Program-made: the position numbers and the translations under genes | The notes under the pieces: model-generated | Told to the model about the DNA's origin: nothing | The model's input: the letters and a program-made list of their open reading frames with translations, nothing else | Databases searched by the model: none | In this document: positions 24,103-36,475 of the stretch, piece after piece | Layout of the letters: every line of letters starts with the position of its first letter | Position numbering within the stretch: position 1 is the stretch's first letter | Source: Gryganskiella cystojenkinii | Taxonomy: Eukaryota; Mortierellomycota; Mortierellomycetes; Mortierellales; Mortierellaceae | NCBI GenBank assembly: GCA_015852425.1 | Contig: JAAAIG010000146.1 | Location: forward strand, 1-57,490 | DNA length: 57,490 bases | Reading direction: 5' to 3'

Positions 24103-25147
24103 ATGGGAACCAATACCCTCGAGCCAGACCTCGAAACTGGGAACCAACCTTCGATTCTGAAGCAGTCGAGGTACGTCAACAGCTCCTCTCTCTCATCCAT
24201 TGGACAATCTAACTCTTGACTTTAGGCCTGCCAAGGAATCACTACAATATATTTGCTCTGGGACATATATATATATATAAGCATCGTCGTGCAAGGGATC
24301 CAGAGACAGGAATAGGCCTCAAGGAATTTCACATCGTTTGAACTCTGGATCGCGATGAAAGGACAGGCTTAGACCCTGCCAAATACCACCGCTGTTTTTA
24401 AACCAAGGAGTACCTGGCAGAGGATTGGACATTGAACTCACCGCTCGACTCTTTCTCTGTTTGCGTTTGAAATATAGCCACCCAGTATGCCTTATCTTCC
24501 ATTTCCTCTTTCGCATTGGAGCCATCTGCACCTACTTTTTTGGCACATGGTTCACAGACAACTTTGTCTTGATCTTTGTCCTCTGCGTCCTCATGTTGGT
24601 CTTTGATTTCTGGACAGTGAAGAATGTCTCGGGTCGTCTCCTAGTCGGCCTTCGTTGGTGGAGTGAGAACAAGGAGGATGGTACCACCACCTGGCTCTTT
24701 GAGTCGCGAGACGTAAGGATGGCCTTTATATTTTTATTCTCAGGGAACTCTGGGGCATTGTTCAATGAACAGAGCAGTAGCTTGGTCACTCATTGATACA
24801 ATTATTAATTTTTGTTGTTTACAATTTCCTTTTTTTAGCCAAGCCGTCCTCTCAACCCAGTCGACTCGCGCCTCTTCTGGACTGGACTCTACGTCGCACC
24901 CGCTGTCTGGGTCGTCTTTGGCGTCCTTTGTATTTTGACCTTCAAGCTCAAGTGGTTGTTGATTGTAGCTGTTGCCTTGGCCTTGAACTTTGCCAACGTG
25001 ATTGGTTACACTCAGTGCGACAAGGACGCGAAGCAAAAGTGGGCCTCGGGTTTTGCCTCCAACATGTTGGGCGGATCCGGTGCCGGTGGTTTGATGGGAG
25101 GATTGATGAGCAGAGGTATTACCCGGATGGCTGGATCCATGTTCTAA
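24103..25147 (+). CDS. TVP23: TVP23 family Golgi membrane protein
   Basis: Small multi-spanning protein of late Golgi vesicles (yeast Tvp23, animal FAM18/TVP23), involved in trafficking with YIPF partners. Exons 24103-24170, 24478-24712 and 24839-25147 give 203 residues, against about 199 in yeast. After a short acidic N-terminus, the conserved KQSSHPVCLIFHFLFR spans the first intron junction. Then come membrane helices, the family motif TVKNVSGRLLVGLRWW, the WLFESRD segment, NPVDSRLFWTGLYVAP, and further helices around VWVVFGVLCILTF and LLIVAVALALNF ending in NVIGYTQCDKD. Four transmembrane helices are expected. A Gly/Met-rich tail follows. The ATG at 24103 is in frame after an upstream TAG; another ATG 11 bases earlier is out of frame. 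Two AATAAA motifs follow the stop. Confidence 0.93.
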
Positions 25148-25620
25148 ACAGGATTTACAAAAAAGAACAACAGAGCCAGTCTTTGTCAGAATTGAGAATA
25201 AAGGCGAGCCAAAACTAGCTGATTCCAAGCCGAAAGAATAAAATCATCTACATACATCACTCAATGGGCGTGATATGTTTTTAACCACTCTGTCACCGAC
25301 CGACTCAAAGAAAAGCAGTCTCTGTCTGCTTCTTTTCTAGGTTTGGGATTAACTACGGCCTAATGGAAGGCAACCAAAAAAACATCAGAGAAAGCGATCG
25401 GGCGATCACAGCGCGCGAGCATAATTCCGATAAAGGAGTTGTCGTCAGCGCACTTTTTCCGCCGCTCGATCTTTTGCTTGAGCGCTGCCGCGAAACCAGT
25501 CTAGACCCCGACTGGGCCACACAATCCTGAGCACGGCACGGGTAATAAACATCCAGCTTCGTCGACACCTCAAACAAAAACACCATAAAGTTATTCTTCT
25601 GATTCGTTTACCTCATCCTC
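25148..25620 (+). promoter_or_regulatory. TVP23 3' UTR and aldo/keto reductase promoter
   Basis: 473 bp without a gene. AATAAA occurs at 25197-25202 and 25237-25242. The last third leads into the reductase start. No clear TATA. Confidence 0.45.
25197..25242 (+). terminator. Paired polyadenylation signals of TVP23
   Basis: AATAAA at 25197-25202 and again at 25237-25242, 50-95 nt past the stop codon. Confidence 0.5.
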
Positions 25621-27248
25621 ATGCTTCATTCAGTACTCGGCTCATTGCGCGCTTCATTCCGCTCCTGCCCCTTTTCTATTTCTTCTTCTCCTCTTCTTCT
25701 TCCTCCTTCTTCTTTCTCTTTCGCTTCCTCCTTATCTTCTTCAGCACATATTACTCGACCCGCATCATACTTTTGGTCAACAGCCCAACCACGCTTACTT
25801 CCCCTCAAAACTTTTTCTTCTTCCTTTTCAACTCAAAGTTCTCTCCTTATGGCCGCCAACACCGACAGTGCCCCTGTGGGAAACCCACAGGCAGAGGGTG
25901 TCATCTATGTCCAAGGTGTGCCCACAACTGAGACGAGACTGACTCTTGCCGGCTCTCTGTCTGTATCTCCCATGGCCATCGGCACCTGGGCTTGGGGCGT
26001 AAGTTTTATTTTTTTGTGCGATGGTCCTATGCCACCTTTCTCTGGCTCTCGCCCTGATGACAAAGGATGTATTTTTTTTTTAAAAAAAAAAAAGGTTCTG
26101 TGACACTAAACGGAGTTCCCACGTTGCGCTCGTGCATCCTCTCTCTCTTTATCATCTCTTCTCGCTTTTATTTGCCATCTCAGGACTCCACATGGAACTA
26201 CCAGCCCGAGATGTTTGACGACATCGCCAAGACTTGGGATGCGTTGCAAGACGAGTCCTCGGGAATCAACTTCTTTGACACGGCCGAGGCCTATGGCAAG
26301 GGCGAATCCGAAAATATTATCGGTCGTCTCTTGAAGAAATCCAAGGAGGAAGGGAAACCTCTTCCAGTGATCGCGACAAAGTTCTTGCCCTGGCCTTGGA
26401 AGCTTTCCTACCCAAGTTCGCTCTTGAATGCGTTGAAGGGATCGATGGAGCGCTTGGGGGTTGAAGTCGTGGATCTTTACCAAATCCATGGACCAATCCA
26501 TGTTCGTTCGATTGAAGTTGTTGGTAAATAACGCTTTTTGTATTTGTACCGTCATGATGACGATGATGAGAATTATGTTGGCAATTAAGAAACAAACCGC
26601 ATAATTACCACACTGCGGTGATACGAAACAGGTCTTTTGGGTACATACTAACCGGAACTATTGTTGTCTCATCTCTTTTTATTTACGTCTTCGTTAGCGG
26701 ATGCGCTCGCTGAGGCTGTCCAGCTTGGACTGGTCAAGACTGTGGGTGTCTCTAATTATTCGACCGAACAGGTGGTGCGTATGCACGGCGCGCTGGCCAA
26801 GCACGGAATCCAACTCGCCTCGAACCAAGTCGAATACTCGCTTATTCGTCGCTACCCCGAGACTTCAGGTCTGATTGCAAAATGTCACGAACTTGGCGTT
26901 GCTGTCCTTGCTTATTCACCCTTGGGTCAGGGACGCCTCAGTGGCAAGTACTCGGCTGCGAACCCGCCCCCTGCAAAGCGTAATTTCTCCAACTACCCAA
27001 TGGAGGAGCTGGCGCCGTTGTTGGCTGTGATGGAACGGATCTCGAAGGAACATAGCAAGCCTATGACCGCGGTCGCGCTCAACTATGTGATGTGTAAAGG
27101 AACGATCCCTCTCGGAGGTGCCCGTAACCCAGATCAGGCTCGACAGAACGCTCAAGCACTTGGTTGGCGATTGTCGGACAAGGAGATTGAGGAGCTGGAG
27201 AAGGTGTCGTTGATCGGCGACCAGGGTAGGTTCTGGCAGCGTGGATAA
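25621..27248 (+). CDS. Aldo/keto reductase with N-terminal leader
   Basis: NADPH-dependent oxidoreductase of the AKR superfamily; substrate unknown. Exons 25621-25998, 26184-26523 and 26698-27248 give 422 residues. The catalytic tetrad is intact: Asp158 and Tyr163 (FFDTAEAYG), Lys192 (IATKF) and His228 (YQIHGP). Cofactor-end motifs GVSNYS, ASNQVEYSLI, LAYSPLGQGRLSGKY and IPLGGARNPDQA are present. The whole resembles plant plastid AKRs of the At1g06690 type. The first 76 residues are Ser/Arg/Leu-rich with almost no acids, like a mitochondrial targeting sequence. An internal Met77 (MAANTDSAP) starts the enzyme proper and could give a cytosolic form. The upstream ATG is used because the leader is in frame and open. 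Intron 1 contains a T10/A11 block. AATAAA at 27377-27382 follows. Confidence 0.9.
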
Positions 27249-27865
27249 GATGGACCACAAAAAGTCCAAACATACAGAAACAGCCCGTTGTAGGCTTGTT
27301 TGCTTTTATTGAAGACGGAAGCAAACGCAGAGCAGCCCCATTAACACAAGGTTGATACAGATGGTGGCACAAAATGAATAAAAAAAAAATGTATATTTCC
27401 AATTGCAAGTCCGTTTGCCCGAAAGGAGAAAAAGAAGGCAACAGCTCAAGCACTGGCCAAGCAGGCCAACAAACAAGTTTTTTGCGCTCCTTTTTTTAAG
27501 GTATTCCCTTTAGATGTTCCTTGTTTCGTACAACTCACTGCGTGTTCGATCGGATAATAAGTCGATCGAAAGGGACGATTTCCTGTTGTCTCTGATTGTT
27601 CTTTGTGGATACATGATGGCTGTTGCCGAGATAGCCCTTTGGGCCTTGTTTGCTCTTTTCTTTTTTTTTTCTTTATTCAGTCATTCGATTCTTGTTGCAT
27701 CGCTGATTCTAATTCCACTCCCTTCTCTCTTCTCATTTCACTCTATCTCATTCGCTCTCCACTCTTCCCTGCCTCTTTATCCACACTCGACCCCGAATAA
27801 AGGAATATTCCTGCCCTGACACCGCCACTTCGTCCCTCCTACGCCTCATTTCCTTTCTTGCTGAC
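27249..27865 (+). promoter_or_regulatory. Reductase 3' UTR and ABC transporter promoter
   Basis: 617 bp without a supported gene. It contains AATAAA at 27377-27382 and strongly pyrimidine-rich DNA from 27650 to the ATG, typical of promoters in this window. Confidence 0.45.
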
Positions 27866-30800
27866 ATGAGTCGGGGCCACGGTGACCACACCTTGCCAAG
27901 CGATGCTGATGGCAAGTATGAAGGTACATTCCTCATCCGTTGATTCAAATTCTCTGCGTCCCTTTTTTAATGAGAGTGGTCGACTGTCCCTCCTTTTTTA
28001 CAAGCCGTTGACCATACCTCCTTAACACCATCATTGTCCCTCCTATGTTCATCGACTCTTCCTCCTCCCGATAGTCACCACAACAAGCAGCACCAACAGT
28101 CGTCCCAATGGAGCGGACCTTCCTACCCTTCAGGACGCACCCCGGACCGGACGCAAGTCGTACCAATTCCGAGCTCTTGTAAGACAATATTATTGAATCG
28201 CCCCCTGTACTTCCTGGCATCCTCGGACTTCAATTGCACTCCCTACTCTAGTGGTTTTTTTTTGTTTCTAACATTTTTTTTTTTGCTTTCGCCCTTTCGA
28301 TATTATGCAGGGTCGTAAAACACTTTCATTCCAACGCCGCCAAGTCTTTGTCAACATTTGTTGTATCGGGCTGTGTCCTATTCTTATGGTCTTGATCGCT
28401 GGTGCCATGGGCATTGTAATCACCCACCTCATCAACAACCTCAGTACTCCCTCAGGTAAAAATAAGAATTTCACGACCACCACCCAACAAACAAAAGAAC
28501 TGTGCAATTTCCTTAAATCAGCCCACACACCCAACAGCCTTCTCTACCCCTGCATCGCAGAACGCGTCGCTCATGTCTTGGCAGGGGAAGATTCATATAT
28601 CAACCACGATCTTTTTTTGATCCAACGGTTCCATGGCCATGGCCTCATCTATTTTTTTAATTTTTTTTAAATAGACTTCCTCCTCTGCTCTGATGTCGAC
28701 TCTATGACTGCGCGTGGATTCCCCCGCGTACCCTCGTTCTCAGATGAAATCGTCGACTTTCCCACCTCACCCGCTTCCGAGATCCCCCATGCCAAGGAAG
28801 GTACGACGATTCAACACGTCAACTGGTACGTTGTCCCCGGTCCCCTCGGCTTTGGGTCCTCGCCTACGATCACTGCGGACAGTTGTGTTTGGTGGTTCGA
28901 GAAGGATTATCCCTTTTCCAGTCCTTACGCCAAGAACCCCAACATTACGACACCTGGAGCGAACCTTGACTCAACGTACAAGCCGCAGCCCGTCGGTGGA
29001 TGGTTGGGACCTATGCAATTGGCTGCGCCAATCGAGTTGACAACTGAGCAGTTTTACCCCTGGGTACTGACCGCGGATGAGGCTGGTGGGAAATCAGGAT
29101 CGAGACCTCAACAGCCTCAAGTCGATGCCAAGTCTGGCAATTTGACTGGTCTTCCTTTCGGGACAGGATTATTAGGTGGAATAGACACGCGTTATTATGC
29201 CAACATTACGACGGATCCAAAGTCAGGCTTCCCCTCAATTACAGGATTTCAGGCTGTTCCTTACTACCAACCCGTTACCGGTACTGGAGACGATGTCGAT
29301 AATGCATTAACAAAGGAAATTGGTATCCTGGTCGAGGGTTTGGCTATCGTGAACAAGACGGCGATCCGGGCCAAGGACCCTACGCCTCAGCAGTTGATTG
29401 ATTACTATTCTCAGATTGGCGCGTTGGTCCAAAAGATGCCCATTGGTGCTGTGGTGTTTAACGCGATTGATACGATTGCACGCAAGTTTGACTACACCCT
29501 TCAAATCGGAACGGATATCCGTCTGTCTCAGGCCGCCAACTATCCTAACCGTGGTCTTCGTCTTATGCAGCAGCACACTGCTCTTTCTAACGCGATCTGT
29601 AAGTACTTGGTTTTTCGTTGTTGCAGTTGCTTGTTATCATTGCTGGCTTCCTATCTTTTCTGCGTAATTTTCTAACCTTATCATTTTGTTGCATGGATTT
29701 TTTAGTGAAATCGTCTCCCACCGCGAACACGACCAGAATCACGCACGGATTCCGTGGCATGCCTCAGCTATTTTCCTCCAAGGCCGATATCCCCATCGCG
29801 TCTATGGTTGGAAGAATCCTCTATCCCTTTGGTGTCTCGTTCTTGTTGCCCATCTTTGTTATCACCCTTGTCAAGGAGAAGGAGGACCGAATCTTGGTCA
29901 TGATGCGCATGGTAAGCCGTTTTTTTTTTACTTGGGAGCTCAAAGAACGAGTTTGCTCTGCATAGTACATTCTAACCGATATCACTCTTTTTCATCGCCT
30001 TTTGTTTTTTACAGAGTGGACTCAAGTCGATCACGTACTATATTGCCCACTACATTCACTTCTATATCCTCCACGTCATCTCCTCAATCATGTTCATCAT
30101 CGCTGGTGTCGCCTTCCGGATGCCGTTCTTTACAAAAATCCAGCCAGGAGTTTTTATCCTCCTGTTCTTCTTCTGGGGTCACGTCCAGATCGCGCTCGCG
30201 TTTTTCTTGTCTTGCTTCTTTAGCAAGTCGCGAACCGCACTCGTTATTGTCTTCCTGCTCGTTCTCTGTGGTGTCATTGTCTCCTTGGCAACCGAGACAA
30301 TCTTTGACACGGACCCAGCGCCCCTCGGTTATTTTGTCTGGCCGGCGTTCGCGTTCTACCGTGCCTTGTCGGTCATGAACCGGTCCAGTTATGACAGCTC
30401 GTACCAGCCCTACAGGATCTCGGATCTTCATGGATCAGATGAGGTCTTTGAGGTCATTATTGCATTGATCATTGAGACGTTTGTCTTCTTGGGACTGGCG
30501 TTTTACTTGACGGAGGTCCTGCCTACGGAATTCGGTGTTCGTCAGCCCTGGCACTTTATCGTCTCGCGCCCTTACAAGTACTTTTTCGGAAAGAAAAAGG
30601 CTGACGCCGTCGTGGACTTGGAGCATCAGGGTAAGAAAGTCTATGGCACCACAGCGCGTGATTTGATCCAAGGCGAGATCCCTCTGGACCCCGAGGAAGT
30701 GCAATTCGAAGACGAGGATGTGAAGCAGGAGCGAGCTCGAGTCCTTCGTGACGAATTCTCGGCGGATTCCCCTCTGGTAATGAAGAACATGCGCAAGATT

Positions 30801-31831
30801 TACCCGACCAACAACAAACTCGCAGTCAAGAATGTAACGTTTGCCGTCGAGAAGGATACTATCTTTGGATTGTTGGGACCCAACGGTGCGGGCAAGACCT
30901 CGTTGATTCATATCTTGACAGGTCTTTATGAGCCCACTCAGGGCTGGGCTCGTCTTGCAGGGTTCGAACTGGATACAGAGATCAAGGATGTTTACAGGAA
31001 CATTGGTGTTTGCCCCCAGCATGATATTCTCTGGGATGATTTGGTAAGTTGATTGTGTTTGGATGCTCAATTGTCAACTTTTTTTTGGTTTGATTGCGGA
31101 GCAAATCATTTACCTATTTCCCGAACTCTTCCTGTTGTTGATTTCATCATTAGACTGTAGGAGAACATCTTTATTTCTATGCTCGTCTCAAGGGTGTCAC
31201 CGCTGCTGAGGAGCGTGCCGCTGTTCTTGCTTCACTGAACGCCGTTTCCTTGATCCCCTTCGAGAACCGTCTGACCAAGGGACTCAGTGGAGGTGAGAAG
31301 CGTCGCCTCTCGATCGCGATTGCCTTGGTCGGTAACCCCGGCATCGTCTTTTTGGACGAACCTACGACTGGTTTGGATATCTCGGTCCGTCGTCTCATCT
31401 GGGACATTATCTCGCACGCGAAGCAAGGTCGTACCATCGTCCTGACCACCCACTCGATGGAGGAGGCCGAGATTCTCTGTGCGCGTATCGGCATCATGGC
31501 CAAGGGTACCTTGCGTTGTATTGGCGGTCAAATCCGTTTGAAGGAGCTTTATGGCCGTGGGTTCAAGATCACATTTGCTGCGCGTCCCGAGAACACAGAG
31601 CGGGCTTCTCAGTACATTGCTTCGTTGTTGCCCGCGGATGCGAAGCGATTGGATGCATTCGTGACCTCGGAATCCTGGGAATTTGAGTCTTCTCCGGGTC
31701 TGATCCAGAGATTGTTTGAAGAGATTGAGGCCCATAAGCATGAACATGGCATCGACGACTGGGGACTCTCCCAAACATCGTTGGAGGAGGTGTTCTTAAG
31801 AATTATTCAGGATGACGATGCTGACGCCTAA
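27866..31831 (+). CDS. Half-size ABCA-like ABC transporter
   Basis: Predicted lipid-type ABC transporter in a cell or vacuolar membrane. Exons 27866-27923, 28075-28178, 28311-28455, 28675-29598, 29706-29911, 30015-31043 and 31154-31831 join to 1047 residues: one membrane domain followed by one nucleotide-binding domain. The N-terminal YQFRAL, RKTLSFQRRQ and first helix near residues 70-95 are ABCA-like and lead to a loop of roughly 330 residues with several glycosylation motifs. A block of helices lies around residues 435-665. The NBD has Walker A GPNGAGKTS (about 767), signature LSGGEKRR (about 866), Walker B IVFLDEPTTGLD, and the H-loop TTHSMEEAE, all intact. Full ABCA proteins have two such halves, so this would dimerise (inference). 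S. cerevisiae has no ABCA member. AATAAA follows at 31990. Confidence 0.93.
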
Positions 31832-32277
31832 ATATTAGAGCCTCCCTCTTTGCTCGACGTGACGACGACCTCAGCGATACGACATGCCATTCAACATATA
31901 TCTAGATTTTTTTAGTACCCCTCACGTTGTTCATCGTATACACAACAGCGGACATTTACCACATATATCCCCTCCATCTTTTTGACATCAATAAAATAAT
32001 ATAAAAAAAAAGGAAAACAAGAAATGAAACGATTTAGACATGGAAAAAAGTCATTTATTTGCTCTACTTCGAGGATAGTTATTTACATGAATGGAAAAGA
32101 GTGGTGTGTTCCTTGCTGATCCCAAACTCTGGATGAAAGCAAACAAGAAGACAAAAAAGAGTTGAGAATGAAGACAAGGATGGAAGGAAAAAAAAAAGTG
32201 TCGCTTTTTTGTTGTTTGCATTAGGGTAACATTATGGAAGAAAAGCCGCAGGGATAGTATGGGACAAAATGTCCATT
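31832..32277. other. Convergent 3' region, ABC transporter and KGD1
   Basis: 446 bp between two stops. + strand AATAAA at 31990-31995 serves the transporter; - strand AATAAA at 32054-32059 could serve KGD1. No gene seen. Confidence 0.5.
31990..31995 (+). terminator. Polyadenylation signal of the ABC transporter gene
   Basis: AATAAA about 160 nt after the stop, followed by an A-rich stretch. Confidence 0.5.
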
Positions 32278-35200
32278 TTAAAAGACAGGAACACCACTAA
32301 CAACATCAGAGGGTTTCTTGGCCTCACCCGTCAAGGCTTCGGCCAAGAACTCATACTCCTCCGCCAAATGCACCTTCTTATTGCCGGTCGCGACTGACGC
32401 CGAGGGCTCGCGTCCCGCATACTTGACCTCCTTATTCGCATGGCTGCTTATCTGTTTCAACACGGTTTGGATTCGGGGTTCCACATGAGCCCAGGCACCC
32501 ATGTTCATAGGCTCCTCCTGACACCAAACAGTCTCTGCGTTGGTATACTTTTCCGAGAACTCCTTGACGCGATCATAGGGGAAGGGGTTCAACTGCTCAA
32601 CACGGGAAATAGCGATATCGTCAATCTTGTTTTGCTCGCGGGCCTTGACCAAAGCATAGTAGACCTGGCCAGAGCACAAAATGTGCTTCTTGATCTTCTC
32701 ATCTGAGACAAGCTTCTCAGAGTCAACCTCGGGAATGAACCGTTGGAATCGTGTGTTTCCGGACATATCCTCCAAAGTCGAACGCGCCATCGGGTGACGC
32801 AGCAACAACTTGGAGTTGAAGGCGATCAAGGGTTTACGGTAATCGCGGTGGATCTGTCGACGGAGTGCATGGAAGTAGTTTGCAGGCGTAGAGCAGTAAA
32901 CGACCTGCATGTTGCAATCCTGATGTTGACGCGAGAGCTTCTCTTCAGAGGGGTATTGGAGTGGATCATCGTCACACATCTGGAGGTAACGTTCGATACG
33001 TGCACTCGAGTGCTCGGGTCCTTGACCGTCATAACCATGAGGCAGCAGCATGGTCAAGCCCGTGCGCTGGAGCCATTTTGTCTCACCCGAGGCAATAAAC
33101 TGATCGATAATGACCTGAGCACCGTTCGCGAAATCGCCAAACTGAGCCTCCCAAAGTACTAACGAGTTGGGGTTCACGAGCGAATAGCCGAGTTCGAATC
33201 CAAGCACACCATATTCAGAGAGTGAAGAGTTGGTGGCCTGGAACGCAGCCTGACCATGGCCGAGGTTCTTGAGAGGAACGTAAAGACTGTCCGACTCCTG
33301 GTCATGAAGGACTGCGTGACGGTGCGAGAACGTACCTCGTTCCACATCCTGACCGGCGAGACGGACGTGTTTACCCTCCTGCAACAAAGTGCCGAACGCA
33401 AGACCCTCAGCCGTGGCCCAGTCAATGTTGGCTCCCTCGTCAATTGTCTTGGCACGGGCCTTCATGATACGAGCCAAGTTTGGATGGATCTTGAAACCCG
33501 GGGGGTAAGAGCTAACCTTGTCACCGACATGCTTCAAAGTTTCAATGGCTGCACCTGTAGGGAAAGTCGGTAGGATTTCAGTGGCCAATTCTGCGGGGGA
33601 CTTGAATCCATGCCAAGAACTGGTCATCCATTCCTTGGATTTCGGCTTGTAGTCCTTGCTCTTTTCATAGTTTTCCTCGAGAATGTTCCAGATGCGTTTC
33701 TTCATCTCGTCAATTTCCTCAGTCTTGAAGGATCCTTCCTTGACCAATTGATCAGTGTATTTTTCAATGGCCGGGGTCTGTTTGTTGATGGCCTTGTACA
33801 TGATCGGTTGCGTGAAACTGGGTTGATCGGTTTCGTTATGTCCATGACGTCTGTAACAGACGAGATCAATGACACAGTCCGTATGGAATTCCTTGCGCCA
33901 GTCCGCTGCCAACTGATGGACATAGTTAACGGCCTCGACATCATCTGCATTGACGTGAAAGATGGGCGCATTGATCGACTTTGCAATATCGGTACAATAC
34001 GCGGTTGAACGTGCGAATCTGGGGTCAGTCGTGAATCCAATCTGGTTGTTGACGACAATGTGGATGGTGCCTCCAGTCGAGTACGCGGGAAGATCCATGA
34101 ATCCCAGGGTCTCATAGACGACACCTTGACCTGCGAATGCGGCATCTCCGTGCAAAAGGACAGCAAGAGAACGGGTTCGGGTCTTGTCATCCATATAGTG
34201 TTGAATCGCATGGGTCTTTCCAAGTACAACACCGTCTGCGGCTTCCAAGTGAGAAGGGTTGGCGACCAGGGACAAGTGAACGGGTTTACCCGAGGGTGTA
34301 GGCCGTTCATAGTTCATGCCCAAATGGTACTTGACATCACCCGAGAATCCATCCTGAGCCGAGTTGCCAGTAAACTCGGAAAAGATGGACTCGTGTGGTT
34401 TCCGAACCACATTCGAAAGCACGTTCAAGCGACCGCGATGGGGCATACCCATGACAATCGACTCAACTCCGTGTTCAACCGAGCGATCAATCTATGGGTT
34501 CAGCAAAGGGGGTGGGGAGGTTATGTTATAAAAGAGTTTAGTAATGGATTATTAGGTATCAACTGAATGCGCACGTGCCACGGAATTACGCGAGTGTGTT
34601 GTCAAAGAAAATTACCAGAGCCTTCATGCCGGGGATTAAACTTTCGCCTCCCTCGAGACCGAAACGTTTCTCGCTTGGGTATTTGGCGGCGACGAAGCGT
34701 TCAAAGGAATCGGACCAGATCATACGATCGAGGATCATGGTCTTTTCCTCGATGCTGTATTGGTAAGGTTTGGGGACTTCGACGCGTTGACGGATCCAAT
34801 CGCAACGCTCACGGTCAGGGATATGAATGTACTCGACACCGATAGAACCACCTACGTGGATACATATAAAGCAGCAACGAGCGACAGTGTCAATTTTGAA
34901 TATTTTTGTTTTGTTTTCTGCTGGGTTTGTCGTTGAACGTGTGGATGACTACTCCCGTTTTGAGCCACTGTTCCGTAGTAGTACGGGAAGGTGTGGTGGA
35001 GCGAGCTCTAAAAAAAAGACAATTTGAGATCAAAAATATCACGACCCTGCCGATGTTGACGCCGGTAGCCGGTACTGGCACCATGGTCGTCTTTGGGGAG
35101 CGTTCATCTTTTGACTGTTCATGTGTCGTCATGAATGGGATGTACAGAGCGAAGAAGCAAGAGGTCTGTCTTATGCACGGCATGCCGTGTGAACTCCAAT

Positions 35201-36014
35201 TGTTTTAAATGACCTCATATGTTTTTCTCTTCCTCTTTCTTTGTGTCCGTCGTCCTTCTGAGCAAGGTTTGAGACTAGTATCCCGATACAAAAAAAAATG
35301 CAATTATGACAGAAACACAATATAATTTGACAAAAACTTACAGTAGATCTGCTTCAAGTGTCCGATAATCTCGCGAAGGGTTTGATTGCTACCCGTGTCC
35401 AGGAACCCGGGGAGAATACCGGGTCCGAGTGAAAAGGTTCGGTCGAGGTCTTTTTCCGTGAACCCATAATGGGTGATATCGAGTTCACGCGGCGAGTTTC
35501 TCGCCAGGTCTTCCCCGGTGTTTAATCCAAGGGGATCCAAACGAGCGACATGATGACCACGGACTTGATAAGCGCGCACCAAAAGCTGAATTTTTAAATG
35601 GTCAATCACGTCCGAGGAACCGGCCTGAGACCCAGGCACCAGGGAAGGAACACCACCACTTGGAAGGATTGTAGGAGCAGCCTGGAAGGATTGAGAGGAG
35701 GACATGCCATTGGATTGGTTGCGGAAGTAGATTTGCCAGGACAAGTGGACAGAGGAAGGATCCTTGAGCCAGGCCGAGTACATTTCTTCAACATAACTGG
35801 CCGAGTTTCCCTGGAGGAAGGCATCCTTGGCCGCGATTTTGTCGTCTTTGGAGGCTGTGGAAGAAGAGGAGGCCCTGCGGATGGTCATGAAGGTGGCCAG
35901 AGGCGCCGTGGTCTTTGTGATAGTTGAAGAGCGCAATAGTAAAGAAGAGGAACTTTTGAAAGAAGGAGAAGGCCTTATAGCCGCGCGGGCCAAAGAGGAG
36001 AGAGGAAGAGGCAT
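32278..36014 (-). CDS. KGD1: 2-oxoglutarate dehydrogenase E1, mitochondrial
   Basis: Thiamine-diphosphate-dependent decarboxylase of the 2-oxoglutarate dehydrogenase complex in the TCA cycle, mitochondrial matrix. Exons (- strand) 36014-35342, 34851-34616 and 34491-32278 give 1040 residues, close to yeast Kgd1 (1014). The start is a basic, Ser/Ala-rich targeting sequence, followed by [20 protein letters not shown], the E2-interaction region. Family blocks are [60 protein letters not shown], the ThDP/Mg site [15 protein letters not shown] with [54 protein letters not shown] and [13 protein letters not shown]. All appear intact. The gene is divergent from SAC1, with 461 bp between starts. Confidence 0.97.
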
Positions 36015-36475
36015 GGCGTGAATGGGGAAATGAACGTGAGAATTATGGATTGAATATGCGGTCGAGTTTTGATTGTTAAAAAGTTAAATTGACTTCAATG
36101 TGGACATTTGAAGTTGAAGGCGAGAAGGAAATGAAAGAAAGGGAGAGAGAGGGAAAGGAGGAGTATTGTTTGTTGAAGACAGAGAAGCAGAGAAAGAAAA
36201 AAAAGAAGTAGGGAGTAGCAAACCCATGGGTAAGAAAAACCCCTGTTGTTTGTCTCTCCGCCGGCGGTCTGTGCATTTCATTTTTCGAAAATGCTATTAA
36301 GGGGTCAATGATGATGTTGTCACGTGCAGATCAAGGACCATCATTCACTGGGCCAGGGTCCATATTTTCCTTCTTTCCTGCAGGGGTGAGTTCAAAGACA
36401 GACACATCTTTTTTATTGCTTGTCCACCATCCATCCCATCCCACACAGCACACGGACCACCCATCACCCTCTCGG
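36015..36475. promoter_or_regulatory. Divergent promoter region, KGD1 and SAC1
   Basis: 461 bp shared between two divergent starts. It is AG-rich near KGD1 and pyrimidine-rich near SAC1. No gene or convincing motif beyond composition. Confidence 0.5.

Noticed and set aside
29686..30378. 230-residue + strand Ser/Arg-rich frame inside the ABC transporter gene
   Set aside because: It overlaps conserved membrane-domain exons in another frame and crosses a good intron.
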